A DNA stretch of 64,000 nucleotides from Streptomyces alboniger (lineage in GTDB: Bacteria > Actinomycetota > Actinomycetes > Streptomycetales > Streptomycetaceae), in contig NZ_CP023695.1 in NCBI RefSeq assembly GCF_008704395.1, forward strand, positions 4,960,001-5,024,000, read 5' to 3'. The notes beneath the pieces were generated by a model. The model saw only the letters and a program-made list of their open reading frames with translations, did no database searches and was not told where the DNA came from. Position numbers and translations under genes: made by a program. This document shows positions 1-8,132 of this stretch, one piece after another; positions within the stretch are counted from its first letter, which is position 1; each line of letters starts with the position of its first letter.

Positions 1-1
1 C

Positions 2-394
2 GCCCTCGCACACGGCCTCGGCGACCGGATCGCCGCCGAACGCCACGATCTGCCCGGGTCCTTCCCGCGCGGCGCCTTCGACCTCGTCAGCGCCCACTAC
101 TTCCAGACCCCCCTCGAACTGGACAGGACGACCGTCCTGCGCAAGGCCGCGCACGCCCTGCGCCCGGGAGGGGCGCTGCTGGTCGTCGACCACGGCTCGA
201 CCGCCCCCTGGTCGTGGAACCAGGACCCTCACGTGCGCTACCCGGCTCCCCAGGAGGTCGCCGCGGATCTCGGCCTCGACCCGGCGGAGTGGACGGTCGA
301 GCGGGCCGATGCGCCCCGCCGGACGGCGACCGGACCCGACGGGCGTACCGCCGAGGTCATCGACCACGTCCTGATCATCCGTCGCGCCGCCTGA
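2..394 (+). CDS. C-terminal part of a class I SAM-dependent methyltransferase (5' end outside window)
   Basis: The open frame enters from the window edge and stops at 392-394 with about 130 codons visible. It reads RGAFDLVSAHYFQTPLELDR, then LRPGGALLVVDHGS, then a C-terminal strand ending VIDHVLIIRRAA. The acidic FDLVSA strand, the LRPGG turn and the final VDHVLI strand are typical of the second half of the Rossmann fold in class I methyltransferases. The SAM-binding glycine motif must lie upstream of the window, so the substrate cannot be inferred. The next gene begins 21 bases downstream on the same strand, so the two are probably co-transcribed. Confidence 0.75.
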   Translation, partial: ALAHGLGDRIAAERHDLPGSFPRGAFDLVSAHYFQTPLELDRTTVLRKAAHALRPGGALLVVDHGSTAPWSWNQDPHVRYPAPQEVAADLGLDPAEWTVERADAPRRTATGPDGRTAEVIDHVLIIRRAA

Positions 395-415
395 AACCCG
401 GTGAGGAGGCACGCC

Positions 416-916
416 ATGCCCGCCGAATCCCGCCGCGCACGCCGCGGTGACGCCCCGCCGCCCCGGACCGGGAACAGTGAGACCGAGGTCCTGCGCGGCT
501 TCCTCGACTACCTTCGCCACTCGGTCCGCGCGAAGGTCGAGGGCGCCCCCGAACCGGGGGTACGAACCGCCGGAGTGCCGTCCGGCACGAACCTGCTCGG
601 CCTGCTCGGCCACCTCACCGCCGTCGAGCGGTCCACGTTCCTCGGCGAGCGGGTCACCGACTGGCCGGCGACCTTCCGCGCCGCGCCCGAGGACAGCGTG
701 GCCGACGTCGTCGCCCGCTACCGGCAGGCGGTCGGCCAGGCCAACGACGTACTCGACGGATGCGCCGACCTCGGCGCGCCCCTGCCCCGCCCCGGACCGA
801 ACGGCCCGGCCCCCAGCGTCCGTTGGGCTCTCACCCACCTGATCGAGGAGACCGGCCGCCACGCCGGCCACGCGGACATCCTCCGCGAACTGATCGACGG
901 CGCGACCGGACGCTGA
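416..916 (+). CDS. DinB-like/DUF664-type mycothiol-dependent enzyme family protein
   Basis: A 166-residue protein of about the length usual for streptomycete DinB-superfamily proteins, a four-helix bundle fold that includes mycothiol-dependent transferases. Features seen are the N-terminal helix with LRGFLDYLRHSVRAK, the segment TNLLGLLGHLTAVERSTF in which a histidine follows a conserved glycine-leucine run, and the closing LTHLIEETGRHAGHADILRE. These histidines correspond to the metal-binding triad positions in the family. The ATG at 416 is preferred to the GTG at 401 because GAGGAGG (403-409) sits 6 bases before it. The true substrate is unknown. It lies just behind a methyltransferase and may share its transcript. 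Confidence 0.7.
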   Translation: MPAESRRARRGDAPPPRTGNSETEVLRGFLDYLRHSVRAKVEGAPEPGVRTAGVPSGTNLLGLLGHLTAVERSTFLGERVTDWPATFRAAPEDSVADVVARYRQAVGQANDVLDGCADLGAPLPRPGPNGPAPSVRWALTHLIEETGRHAGHADILRELIDGATGR

Positions 917-946
917 GGGCCGGGGCCGGGGCCGGGGGCCGGGTGG

Positions 947-2566
947 TCAGGGCGTACGGCGTACGGCGCGCCCCGCGAGGGTGTCCGTGCGGCGGCCGTC
1001 CCGCATCACGAACCGGCCGTCGATCAGGACGTGCGGAATGCCGACGGGCAGCGTGCGGGGCGCTTCGAACGTCGAGCCCGCCGCGACCGTCTCCGGGTCG
1101 AAGAGGACCAGGTCGGCGCGGTAGCCCTCGCGGACGAGGCCCCGGTCGGGGAGCCGGAGGCGGGCCGCGGGCCGCGAGGTGAGGTGGGCGACGGTCTCCT
1201 CGAGGGACAGGACACCCAACTCCCGTGCGTAGCGCCCGAGATACTGCGGGAACGTGCCGTAGGCGCGCGGGTGCGGTTTGACCCCTTGCAGGATGCCGTC
1301 GCTGCCACCGGTGTGCACGCGGTGCCGCATGATCGCCCGGACGTTCTCCTCGTGGCCGACGTGCTGGAGGATCGTCGAGCCCAGCCTGTCGTCGATGAGC
1401 AGACGGCGGGCGGTGGTCCAGGGGGCCTCGCCCCGCGCGTCGGCCAACTCCTGGATCGTCCTGCCGACGCAGGAGGCGAGCCCGGGAGCGAGGGCGCCGG
1501 AGATCTCGATGGTGTCCCATTCGATGGGGACGCCGTGGCAGCCGTCGGAGCCGACGACCTCCAGGTGATGGCGGATCCTCTCGGCGGTCCCGTCGTCCCG
1601 GAGCCGGGCGAGGATCGCGTCCGGGCCGCCTTCGCCCGCCCAACTGGGCAGCATCGCGACGAGCGTGGTGCAGCCGGGGGTGTAGGGGTACGTGTCGAGG
1701 GTGATGTCCGCGCCGTGCGCGAGGGCGTCGTCGAGGAGGGCGAGGAGGTCCGGGGCCCTACCCTTGTTCACGCCGAAGTTCATGGTGGCGTGCGCGAGGT
1801 GCAGGGGACAGCGCGCGGTGCGGGCGAGGTTCACCATCTCCTCGTACGCCTGGAGGGCGCCCGCCCCGTAACTGCGGTGATGGGGGCAGTAGTAGCCCTT
1901 GTGGGCGGCTACGACCTCACACAGCGCGGCGAGTTCGGAGTCGTCGGCGTACATGCCGGGGGTGTAGGTGAGGCCCGAGGACATGCCGACGGCGCCCTCG
2001 CTCATCCCCTCGGCGACGAGGTGCCGCATGCGGTCCAGCTCGGCGGGGGTCGCCGGGCGGTCGTCCCAGCCCAGTGCGTACATCCGTACGGTGCCCTGCG
2101 GGATGAGGTAGGCGGCGTTCACCGCGATGCCGTGGCCGCCGTGGGCCGTGTCCAGGGCGTCCAGGTAACCGCCGACCGTGCGCCACGTGAAGTCGATGTC
2201 GGAGCCGTCGCCGTTCCAGCCGGTGATGGCCCGGCGGACCTGGGCGAGCGTGCGGTCGTCCACGGGGGCGTAACTGAGGCCGTCCTGGCCGATGACCTCC
2301 AGGGTCACACCCTGGGCGGCCTTCGCGGTGTGCTCCGGGTCGCGCAGGAGGGCGAGGTCGCTGTGGGCGTGCATGTCGATGAAACCCGGCGCCAGCGCCA
2401 GGCCCTGGGCGTCCAGGGTGTGCCGCCGCGCCGCTGCCGGGCGGGGGCCGGTGTCGCCCTCCCTGTGGATCGCGGCGATCCTGCCCTCCTGTACGCCGAT
2501 GTCGGCGCGGTAGGAGGCACCTCCGGTGCCGTCTATGACGCGGGCGTCTTGGATCACCAGGTCCAT
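947..2566 (-). CDS. N-acyl-D-amino-acid deacylase (D-aminoacylase), amidohydrolase superfamily
   Basis: A 539-residue cytoplasmic amidohydrolase, the usual length for D-aminoacylases, which hydrolyse N-acyl-D-amino acids to D-amino acid plus carboxylate. The N-terminal beta-sandwich (MDLVIQDARVIDGTG) is followed by the metal-binding HxH motif in GFIDMHAHSD (H66, H68). Further metal ligands probably lie in the CPHHRSYG and CPLHLAHATM segments. The C-terminus carries the amidohydrolase signature RADLVLFDPETV. It is downstream of the PLP deaminase gene on the same strand across a 212-base gap, which suggests the pair releases and then degrades D-amino acids. Other possibilities are a dihydropyrimidinase-like or D-glutamate-specific deacylase; exact acyl and side-chain preference cannot be read from sequence. 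Confidence 0.88.
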   Translation of the reverse strand: MDLVIQDARVIDGTGGASYRADIGVQEGRIAAIHREGDTGPRPAAARRHTLDAQGLALAPGFIDMHAHSDLALLRDPEHTAKAAQGVTLEVIGQDGLSYAPVDDRTLAQVRRAITGWNGDGSDIDFTWRTVGGYLDALDTAHGGHGIAVNAAYLIPQGTVRMYALGWDDRPATPAELDRMRHLVAEGMSEGAVGMSSGLTYTPGMYADDSELAALCEVVAAHKGYYCPHHRSYGAGALQAYEEMVNLARTARCPLHLAHATMNFGVNKGRAPDLLALLDDALAHGADITLDTYPYTPGCTTLVAMLPSWAGEGGPDAILARLRDDGTAERIRHHLEVVGSDGCHGVPIEWDTIEISGALAPGLASCVGRTIQELADARGEAPWTTARRLLIDDRLGSTILQHVGHEENVRAIMRHRVHTGGSDGILQGVKPHPRAYGTFPQYLGRYARELGVLSLEETVAHLTSRPAARLRLPDRGLVREGYRADLVLFDPETVAAGSTFEAPRTLPVGIPHVLIDGRFVMRDGRRTDTLAGRAVRRTP

Positions 2567-2630
2567 GGCGGGGCCTCTCTTGGGGGGCTTGCGCGTCTTG
2601 CGGGGCGCTTGGGCGGGGGGGCGGGGGGGC

Positions 2631-2673
2631 TAAACGCGTGGGTGGATGGGAGACGGCCGTCGCGCGGCGACGG
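2631..2673. repeat. Interspersed intergenic repeat (GTGGGTGGATGGGAGA motif plus hairpin), copy 1
   Basis: The sequence TAAACGCGTGGGTGGATGGG at 2631-2650 is followed by GAGACGG and a perfect hairpin (CCGTCGC, loop GCG, GCGACGG; 2657-2673). A close relative with the same order, TAAACGGGTGGGTGGGTGGG followed by GAGA and a CGCCGC/GCGGCG hairpin, is found at 52472-52513. Both lie downstream of minus-strand genes. The surrounding 2567-2778 interval holds no gene; it is very G-rich on the plus strand and may act in 3'-end formation or mRNA stability. Confidence 0.6.
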
Positions 2674-2778
2674 GGCGGGGGATGACGCCGGGCAACGGGC
2701 CGGGTGGCGGAGGCACAGCCCCACCCCGCCCGCCCCATCCCGCCCCGCAAAGCCCCCCAAACCCCCAAGACCCCCCGG

Positions 2779-4125
2779 TCAGAAGAACGTGCGGATGTAG
2801 CCCGTGACCGCCCCATCCCCCTCCACCAGGGGAATCAGCTGCCACTTGTCGAACACCGTGCACGGATGGGAGAGGCCCATCCCCACCCAGTCGCCCACGG
2901 CGAGTTCCGCCTCCGGCGAGGTCCGCAGCCATCCGTGCTGGTCGGAGAGGCCCGTCACCGCGATGCCGGTCGCGGGGCTCTCCACGCCGCCCGCCACCCC
3001 GCCCCGGCGGACGACCTGCGCCTCGGGCAGGTCGAGGTCGTACGCCGCGTCCCGCTTCCCCGCGTTGGTGAACGCCTGCTCCGAAGAGGGACGCGACACC
3101 ACCTGCGACCAAAGACGGAACGCAGGCTCCAGGCCGCCCTCCCCCGGGACGCGGTTGAAGGGCGTCAGCTTCCGGTAGTGGCCGTCGTCATGCGAGACGT
3201 ACGCACCCGAACGCAGCAACTTCAGTACGGGCGAGGAGAGTTCCGGCACCTCGGCGAAGACCGACGCCACCGCGTCGAACCACGCGCTGCCCCCCGCGCT
3301 GAGCACGGCCTCCGGAAGATCCGCGAACCGCCCCGACCTGTCGAGTTCGACGAGCAGCGCGACGAGCCGTCGCAGCCACGCGGTGACCCGCTCCGTGGAG
3401 GGCCGCGGCACCTCGCCCTCGTATCCGGCGACGCCCACGAGCCGCAGCGTGTCCGCGCCCGCGACGGCGTTGGCGATCTCGAAGCACTCGGCCTCGGTCC
3501 GCACCCCGGTGCGTGCCTCGTCGCCCGCAGCCAGTTCGATGACGACGTCCACGGGGCGGCTCGCCCCCGCCTCGCTGAGCGCGGCGTGCATCAACTCGAC
3601 GCCGCGTACGGAGTCGACGTAACAGATGAAGCCGAAGGACGGGTCGGCGTTCATCTCGCCGGCCAGCCAGCGCAGCGCCGCCGCGTCGACCAGTTCGTTC
3701 GCGAGGAAGATCCGCGAGGTGCCGAAAGCCCGCGCCACCCGCACCTGGTGGGGCACCGCGAGCGTGATGCCCCACGCCCCGCGCTCCATCTGCCGGGCGA
3801 AGAGCTGCGGCGCCATCGACGTCTTGCCGTGCGGCGCGAAGGCCAGGCCGTGCCGCTCGGCGTACGTCTCCATGAGGGCGAGGTTGTGTTCGAGGCGTTC
3901 CGCGGAGAGCGCGAGGACGGGCGTGGTGAACCCGCCGGTGAAGAGGTTCCGGCGCTGGGCCGCCAGCTCGCCGACAGTAAGGCCCTCCGCGTCGGGGGGC
4001 AGGCCCTTGAAGCGGTGGTCGATCCGCTCGTCCGCGAGCGCGGCCAGCGGATCGGCGGACCGGACGACGGCGTCGGCCGCGTCGTCGGCGTGGTCGTCGG
4101 CGTGGTCGGCGTTGTCGGCGGCCAT
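2779..4125 (-). CDS. PLP-dependent D-amino-acid deaminase, D-serine dehydratase/D-threonine aldolase-like (alanine racemase fold)
   Basis: A 448-residue protein with the fold-type III PLP barrel of eukaryotic-type D-serine dehydratase and D-threonine aldolase. The Schiff-base lysine is K101 in FAPHGKTSM. The C-terminal domain ends with GLSHPCTVFDKW, whose His and Cys match the zinc ligands of D-serine dehydratases. The expected reaction is deamination of a D-hydroxy amino acid to a 2-oxo acid and ammonia via an enamine. The start at 4125 has GGAGGAGG (4131-4138 on the opposite strand) close upstream, better than the ATG at 4161, which lies inside the operator palindrome. The extreme N-terminus is Asp/His/Ala-rich (DNADHADDHADDAAD) from a short GTC/GTG-type DNA repeat. 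It pairs with the deacylase downstream and the divergent RidA operon. Confidence 0.82.
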   Translation of the reverse strand: MAADNADHADDHADDAADAVVRSADPLAALADERIDHRFKGLPPDAEGLTVGELAAQRRNLFTGGFTTPVLALSAERLEHNLALMETYAERHGLAFAPHGKTSMAPQLFARQMERGAWGITLAVPHQVRVARAFGTSRIFLANELVDAAALRWLAGEMNADPSFGFICYVDSVRGVELMHAALSEAGASRPVDVVIELAAGDEARTGVRTEAECFEIANAVAGADTLRLVGVAGYEGEVPRPSTERVTAWLRRLVALLVELDRSGRFADLPEAVLSAGGSAWFDAVASVFAEVPELSSPVLKLLRSGAYVSHDDGHYRKLTPFNRVPGEGGLEPAFRLWSQVVSRPSSEQAFTNAGKRDAAYDLDLPEAQVVRRGGVAGGVESPATGIAVTGLSDQHGWLRTSPEAELAVGDWVGMGLSHPCTVFDKWQLIPLVEGDGAVTGYIRTFF

Positions 4126-4145
4126 GGGCGCCTCCTCCAGAGTGC

Positions 4146-4162
4146 GTTGCAGCATCTGCAAC
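4146..4162. promoter_or_regulatory. Perfect palindrome, likely IclR-family operator in the divergent promoter
   Basis: GTTGCAG, spacer CAT, CTGCAAC form a perfect 7-3-7 inverted repeat between the PLP deaminase start (4125) and the kinase start (4253). An IclR regulator gene is third from this site, so this is the natural candidate for its operator, controlling both directions. Binding is inferred from position and symmetry only. Confidence 0.6.
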
Positions 4163-4252
4163 AGTCATTGCGTATGGCGTTTACTGCTGTCTAACATCCG
4201 AGCCAACGCCGGGTCAACGGATCCGGAGGGACGGTTGAGGGGCTGGAAGAAC

Positions 4253-5335
4253 GTGACCGCACAGGCAGCCGCGACGGCGGCCGCGCAGGCAGCAGTGGAC
4301 GTCGTGGCGCTCGGCGAGTCCATGGTCACCTTCCTGCCCGCGCGACCCGGCCGCCTCGCCGACGTGCCCTCCTTCGACCGCGGAATCGGCGGCGCCGAGT
4401 CGAACGTCCTGTGCGCGCTCGCCGCGGCCGGGCACACCACCCGCTGGGTCAGCCGCGTCGGCGCCGACGGCTTCGGCGACCACCTCGTCGAGTCGATCGC
4501 GCGCTGTGGAGTGGACACCTCCGCCGTCGGCCGCGACCCCCACCGCCCCACCGGCATCTACTTCCGCACCGCCGACGACCGCTCCACCGACGCCCACGAG
4601 GTCGTCTACTACCGCGCGGGCTCGGCCGCCTCCGCCATGGCGCCGGGCTCGGTCGACGAGGACGCGCTCGCCTCGGGCCGCGTCCTGCACCTGTCGGGCA
4701 TCACGCCCGCCCTCTCCGCCGGCTGCCTCGATCTCGTACGCCACCTCTGCACCCGGCGCGTCGACCGCGGGCCGCTCGTCTCCTTCGACGTCAACTACCG
4801 CCCACGGCTGTGGAAGGACGCGGGCGGCGGCTCCGCCCACGCGCCCGGCGTCCTGCTCGGCCTGGCCCGCGGCGCCGACCTCGTCTTCGTCGGCGAGGAC
4901 GAGGCCGCGGCCGCCTGGGGCGTCACCGGCGGCCCCGCAGCCCTGCGCGCCGTACTGCCCGAACCCGACACCCTCGTCGTCAAGCAGGGCGGCCGCGGCG
5001 CCACCGTCCTGCGCCACGGCGAGGACCCCGTCTTCCAGCCCGCCCTGCGCGTGGACGTCGTCGCGCCCGTAGGCGCCGGTGACGCCTTCGCCGCCGGGTT
5101 CCTCTCCGCCACCCTGCGCGACCTGCCCGCCGACCGGCGGCTGCGCCACGGCCACCTCATGGCCGCCGCGGCCCTCACCGTCCCCGGCGACCTCGCCGCA
5201 CCCCCCGCCCGCCCACACGCCGACCGCCTCGCCGCTCTGGACGACGCCGCCTGGGAGACACTTCGTCTCGGTCCCGGCTGGACGGCGAACGCCCCGGAGG
5301 AGCCCGGGGCCGACGAGGAGGTACGTACCCCATGA
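4253..5335 (+). CDS. PfkB/ribokinase-family carbohydrate kinase, 2-keto-3-deoxygluconate kinase-like
   Basis: A sugar kinase of about 360 residues. Near the N-terminus VDVVALGESMVTFLP and the glycine-rich IGGAESNVLCALAAAG match the PfkB sugar-binding strand and first signature. VVAPVGAGDAFAAGFLSATL holds the second PfkB signature with the catalytic Asp and the anion-hole GAGD. The closest functional type is 2-keto-3-deoxygluconate or ribokinase-like; the GntP permease in the same cluster favours a sugar-acid derivative. The start is uncertain: GTG at 4253 is used here, but TTG at 4235, 4 bases after GGAGGG, is also in frame. The stop codon overlaps the next gene in ATGA, so translation with the IclR gene is coupled. 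Activity on a D-amino-acid-derived product cannot be excluded. Confidence 0.82.
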   Translation: MTAQAAATAAAQAAVDVVALGESMVTFLPARPGRLADVPSFDRGIGGAESNVLCALAAAGHTTRWVSRVGADGFGDHLVESIARCGVDTSAVGRDPHRPTGIYFRTADDRSTDAHEVVYYRAGSAASAMAPGSVDEDALASGRVLHLSGITPALSAGCLDLVRHLCTRRVDRGPLVSFDVNYRPRLWKDAGGGSAHAPGVLLGLARGADLVFVGEDEAAAAWGVTGGPAALRAVLPEPDTLVVKQGGRGATVLRHGEDPVFQPALRVDVVAPVGAGDAFAAGFLSATLRDLPADRRLRHGHLMAAAALTVPGDLAAPPARPHADRLAALDDAAWETLRLGPGWTANAPEEPGADEEVRTP

Positions 5336-6108
5336 GCCAGACCGTCGACCGCGCGCTCTCGATCCTGCCGCTGCTCGCCGAGGGCCCCGCCGACCTGGGT
5401 CAGGTGGCCGACCGGCTCGGTGTCCACAAGTCCACGGCGCTCCGGCTCCTGCGCACCCTCCACGAGCACGGCCTGGTCTTCCGCCAGTCCGACCAGCGCT
5501 ACCGCCTCGGGGCGCGCCTCTTCGCGCTCGCCCAGGAGGCCGTCGAGAACCTCGACGTGCGCGAGATCGCCCACCCCCACCTCCTCGCCCTCAACGAACG
5601 CTGCGGCCACACGATCCACCTCGCCGTCCACGAGGACGGGGAAGTCCTCTACATCGACAAGGTCGAGAGCCGCTACCCGGTACGGATGTACTCCCGCATC
5701 GGCAAACCGGTCGCCATCACCGTCGCCGCCGTCGCCAAACTGCTGCTCGCCGACTTCCCGGAAGCCGAGCGCCGCGCCTTCGCGGAGAAGCTCGACTACC
5801 CCACCTACACGTCCCGTTCCACCCCCAACGCCGCCGCTTTCCTGCGGGAGTTGGAGAAGGTGCGCGAACAGGGCTGGGCCACCGACCTCGGTGGCCACGA
5901 GGAGTCCATCAACTGCGTCGCGGCCCCCGTCCGCGGCGCCGACGGGCGCGTCGTCGCCGCCATGTCGGTCTCCGCGCCGAACGTGGTCGTCACCGCCGAG
6001 GAACTCCTCTCCCTCCTCCCGCTGGTGCGCCGCACGGCGGAAGCCATCAGCCGGGAGTACTCCGGCGCCGCTCCCGACGCGAAAACCGCCCCTATCAAGG
6101 AAGCCTGA
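5332..6108 (+). CDS. IclR-family transcriptional regulator
   Basis: A 258-residue regulator of normal IclR length. Residues 1-65 form the winged helix (TVDRALSILPLLAEG, then VADRLGVHKSTALRLLRTLH as the recognition helix). Residues from about 80 make the effector-binding domain, with FALAQEAVENLDVREIAHPHL, the YIDKVES strand, and the INCVAAPVRGADGRVVAAMSVSAP strand typical of the family. It overlaps the kinase by 4 bases (ATGA) and is followed 7 bases later by ridA. It probably senses a metabolite of this cluster and binds the palindrome at 4146-4162. Whether it represses or activates cannot be told from sequence. Confidence 0.9.
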   Translation: MSQTVDRALSILPLLAEGPADLGQVADRLGVHKSTALRLLRTLHEHGLVFRQSDQRYRLGARLFALAQEAVENLDVREIAHPHLLALNERCGHTIHLAVHEDGEVLYIDKVESRYPVRMYSRIGKPVAITVAAVAKLLLADFPEAERRAFAEKLDYPTYTSRSTPNAAAFLRELEKVREQGWATDLGGHEESINCVAAPVRGADGRVVAAMSVSAPNVVVTAEELLSLLPLVRRTAEAISREYSGAAPDAKTAPIKEA

Positions 6109-6115
6109 TCAGCAG

Positions 6116-6526
6116 ATGACCGAGAAGACAGCCCTCACCCCGGCCACCCACACCACCCCGCCCGCGAAGTTCTCCCACGGCGTCAAGAAGGGCAACATCC
6201 TCCAGGTCGCCGGTCAGGTCGGCTTCCTCCCGGCCGAGGAGGGCAAGGCGCCCACCCCGGCGGGCCCGACCCTGCGCGAGCAGGCCCTCCAGACCTTCGC
6301 CAACGTCAAGGCGATCCTCGAAGAGGGCGGTGCCACCTGGGACGACGTGATGATGATGCGCGTCTACCTCACGGACGTGGACCACTTCGCCGAGATGAAC
6401 GAGATCTACAACGCCTACTTCGAGGAGCAGGGCCTCAAGGCCCCCGCCTCGGCCCGCACCACCGTCTACGTCGGGCTGCCCAAGGGCCTGCTCATCGAGA
6501 TCGACGCACTCGCCGTGCTCGGCTGA
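6116..6526 (+). CDS. RidA-family enamine/imine deaminase
   Basis: A 136-residue YjgF/YER057c/UK114 (Rid) protein. The family signature ASARTTVYVGLPKG contains the carboxylate-binding arginine (R114), and the active-site glutamate is in LLIEIDALAV (E128), both at the positions expected for a catalytically competent RidA. RidA proteins hydrolyse reactive 2-aminoacrylate and related enamines released by PLP-dependent serine/threonine dehydratases. Its location in a cluster with a PLP D-amino-acid deaminase fits that role closely. It lies 7 bases after iclR and has no convincing ribosome-binding site of its own, which suggests coupling to iclR translation. Confidence 0.92.
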   Translation: MTEKTALTPATHTTPPAKFSHGVKKGNILQVAGQVGFLPAEEGKAPTPAGPTLREQALQTFANVKAILEEGGATWDDVMMMRVYLTDVDHFAEMNEIYNAYFEEQGLKAPASARTTVYVGLPKGLLIEIDALAVLG

Positions 6527-6664
6527 CACACGCTCAGTTCCCGGCTGACACCCCTTCACTTCCCGCAAGCCGTACGTCGTCACGGCGCGGCGCCCCCTTC
6601 CCCCGGGGCGCCGTGCCGTGATCCGCCCTGCCCACGAAAGCCCCATGCACTTACGAGGTCAACC

Positions 6665-8110
6665 ATGTCCCCGTCCCACACCGGCGGTCTCCTCGCCCTG
6701 ATCGACGGCACGGCGGGCCTGCTGACCGTCGCCGCGCTCGGCATCGTGCTCCTGCTCCTCCTGATCATCAAGGTCAGGCTCCAGCCCTTCGTGGCGCTGC
6801 TCGCGGTCTCCATAGCCGTCGGTCTCGCGGCCGGCCTCTCCGTCACCGAACTCTTCGGCACCGTCCAGAAGTCCGACGCCGTCTCGGTCGTCGAGTCGGG
6901 CATGGGCGGCATCCTCGGGCATGTGGCGATCATCATCGGCCTCGGCACGATGCTCGGCGCGATCCTGGAGGTCTCGGGCGGCGCGGAGGTGCTGGCGTCG
7001 CGCCTGCTGGGCCTCTTCGGTGAGAAGCGCGCGCCGCTCGCCATGGGCCTGACGGGCCTGATCTTCGGCGTCCCGGTCTTCTTCGATGTGGGCATCTTCG
7101 TCCTGGCCCCCATCGTGTACGCCGCCGCCAAGCGCAGCGGCAAGTCGATCCTGCTGTACTGCCTCCCCCTCCTCGCGGGCCTGTCGATGACCCACGCGTT
7201 CCTGCCCCCGCACCCGGGGCCGGTGGCGGCGGCCGGACTCCTCAAGGTGGACCTCGGCTGGGTCATCCTGATGGGCGTCGTCTGCGGCATCCCGGCGGTG
7301 CTCGCCGCGTGGGCGTACTCGGCGTGGATCGGCGAGCGCATCTTCGTACCCGTACCGCAGGACATGGTCGAGGCCGCGGAGGAGGCGAAGGCGGCGGTGG
7401 TCGCCGAGCAGCGGGAGGCGGGTGTGGCCCCGCAGGAGAAGCCGGTGCCACTGCGCCTCGTCCTCGCCATCATCGGCACGCCGCTGGTCCTGATCCTCCT
7501 GGCGACGTTCTCCTCGATCGCCTTCGACCCCTCGACGACCCGCTCGGTGATCGAGTTCTTCGGCAACCCCTTCGTGGCCCTCACGATCGCCCTGCTCATG
7601 GCGTACTACCTGCTGGGCATCCGGCGCGGCTGGTCCCGCAAGTCCCTGGAGAGGGTGTCGACCTCGTCCCTGAAGCCGGTCGGCAACATCCTGCTGGTGG
7701 TCGGCGCGGGCGGGGTCTTCGGCGCGGTCCTCAAGGCGAGCGGCGTCGCGAAGGCCCTCTCGGACACCTTCCAGGACGTGGGCCTGCCCATCATCGTCCT
7801 CGCCTACCTGCTCTCCCTGGTGCTGCGCGTCGCCCAGGGCTCCGCGACGGTCGCGATCGTCACGACGGCCGGCATCGTCGCCCCGCTCCTCGCGGAGGGC
7901 GACCACTCGCAGGCCTTCGTGGCCCTGGTCATCATGGCGATCTCGGCGGGCTCCATCTTCGCCTCGCACGTCAACGACGGCGGGTTCTGGATGGTCGCGA
8001 AGTACTTCGGCATCAGCGAGCGGGACACGCTGAGGACGTGGACGGTGCTGGAGTCGGTGCTGTCACTGGCCGGGTTCGCGGTGGCGGCGCTGGTCAGCCT
8101 GTTCGTGTAA
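6665..8110 (+). CDS. GntP-family permease (gluconate/D-serine:H+ symporter type)
   Basis: A 481-residue membrane protein with about 12-14 hydrophobic segments. Family traits seen are GMGGILGHVAIIIGLGTMLG near residue 80, FGVPVFFDVGIFVLAP, FLPPHPGPVAAAG and the C-terminal GSATVAIVTTAGIVAPL and SHVNDGGFWMVAKYF motifs that define GntP transporters. The family includes gluconate importers and DsdX-type D-serine importers. In this cluster a D-amino acid or sugar-acid substrate is likely. The 138-base gap after ridA leaves room for a separate promoter. The gene ends inside a 14-bp-arm inverted repeat that includes its stop codon. Confidence 0.9.
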   Translation: MSPSHTGGLLALIDGTAGLLTVAALGIVLLLLLIIKVRLQPFVALLAVSIAVGLAAGLSVTELFGTVQKSDAVSVVESGMGGILGHVAIIIGLGTMLGAILEVSGGAEVLASRLLGLFGEKRAPLAMGLTGLIFGVPVFFDVGIFVLAPIVYAAAKRSGKSILLYCLPLLAGLSMTHAFLPPHPGPVAAAGLLKVDLGWVILMGVVCGIPAVLAAWAYSAWIGERIFVPVPQDMVEAAEEAKAAVVAEQREAGVAPQEKPVPLRLVLAIIGTPLVLILLATFSSIAFDPSTTRSVIEFFGNPFVALTIALLMAYYLLGIRRGWSRKSLERVSTSSLKPVGNILLVVGAGGVFGAVLKASGVAKALSDTFQDVGLPIIVLAYLLSLVLRVAQGSATVAIVTTAGIVAPLLAEGDHSQAFVALVIMAISAGSIFASHVNDGGFWMVAKYFGISERDTLRTWTVLESVLSLAGFAVAALVSLFV

Positions 8111-8122
8111 CAGGCTGACCAG
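8090..8122. terminator. Bidirectional terminator hairpin overlapping the GntP stop codon
   Basis: CTGGTCAGCCTGTT (8090-8103) and AACAGGCTGACCAG (8109-8122) form a perfect 14-bp stem with a 5-base loop. It sits between the convergent permease and carboxypeptidase genes and contains the permease TAA stop. There is no U-tract, as is usual for streptomycete hairpins of this kind. Confidence 0.75.
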
Positions 8123-8132
8123 GACCGGGCTG

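Noticed and set aside
1031..2800. A 589-codon plus-strand open frame opposite the D-aminoacylase gene
   Set aside because: It is an antisense shadow caused by high GC and third-position bias; its translation is Val/Gly/Asp-rich without domains, while the minus strand encodes a full amidohydrolase.
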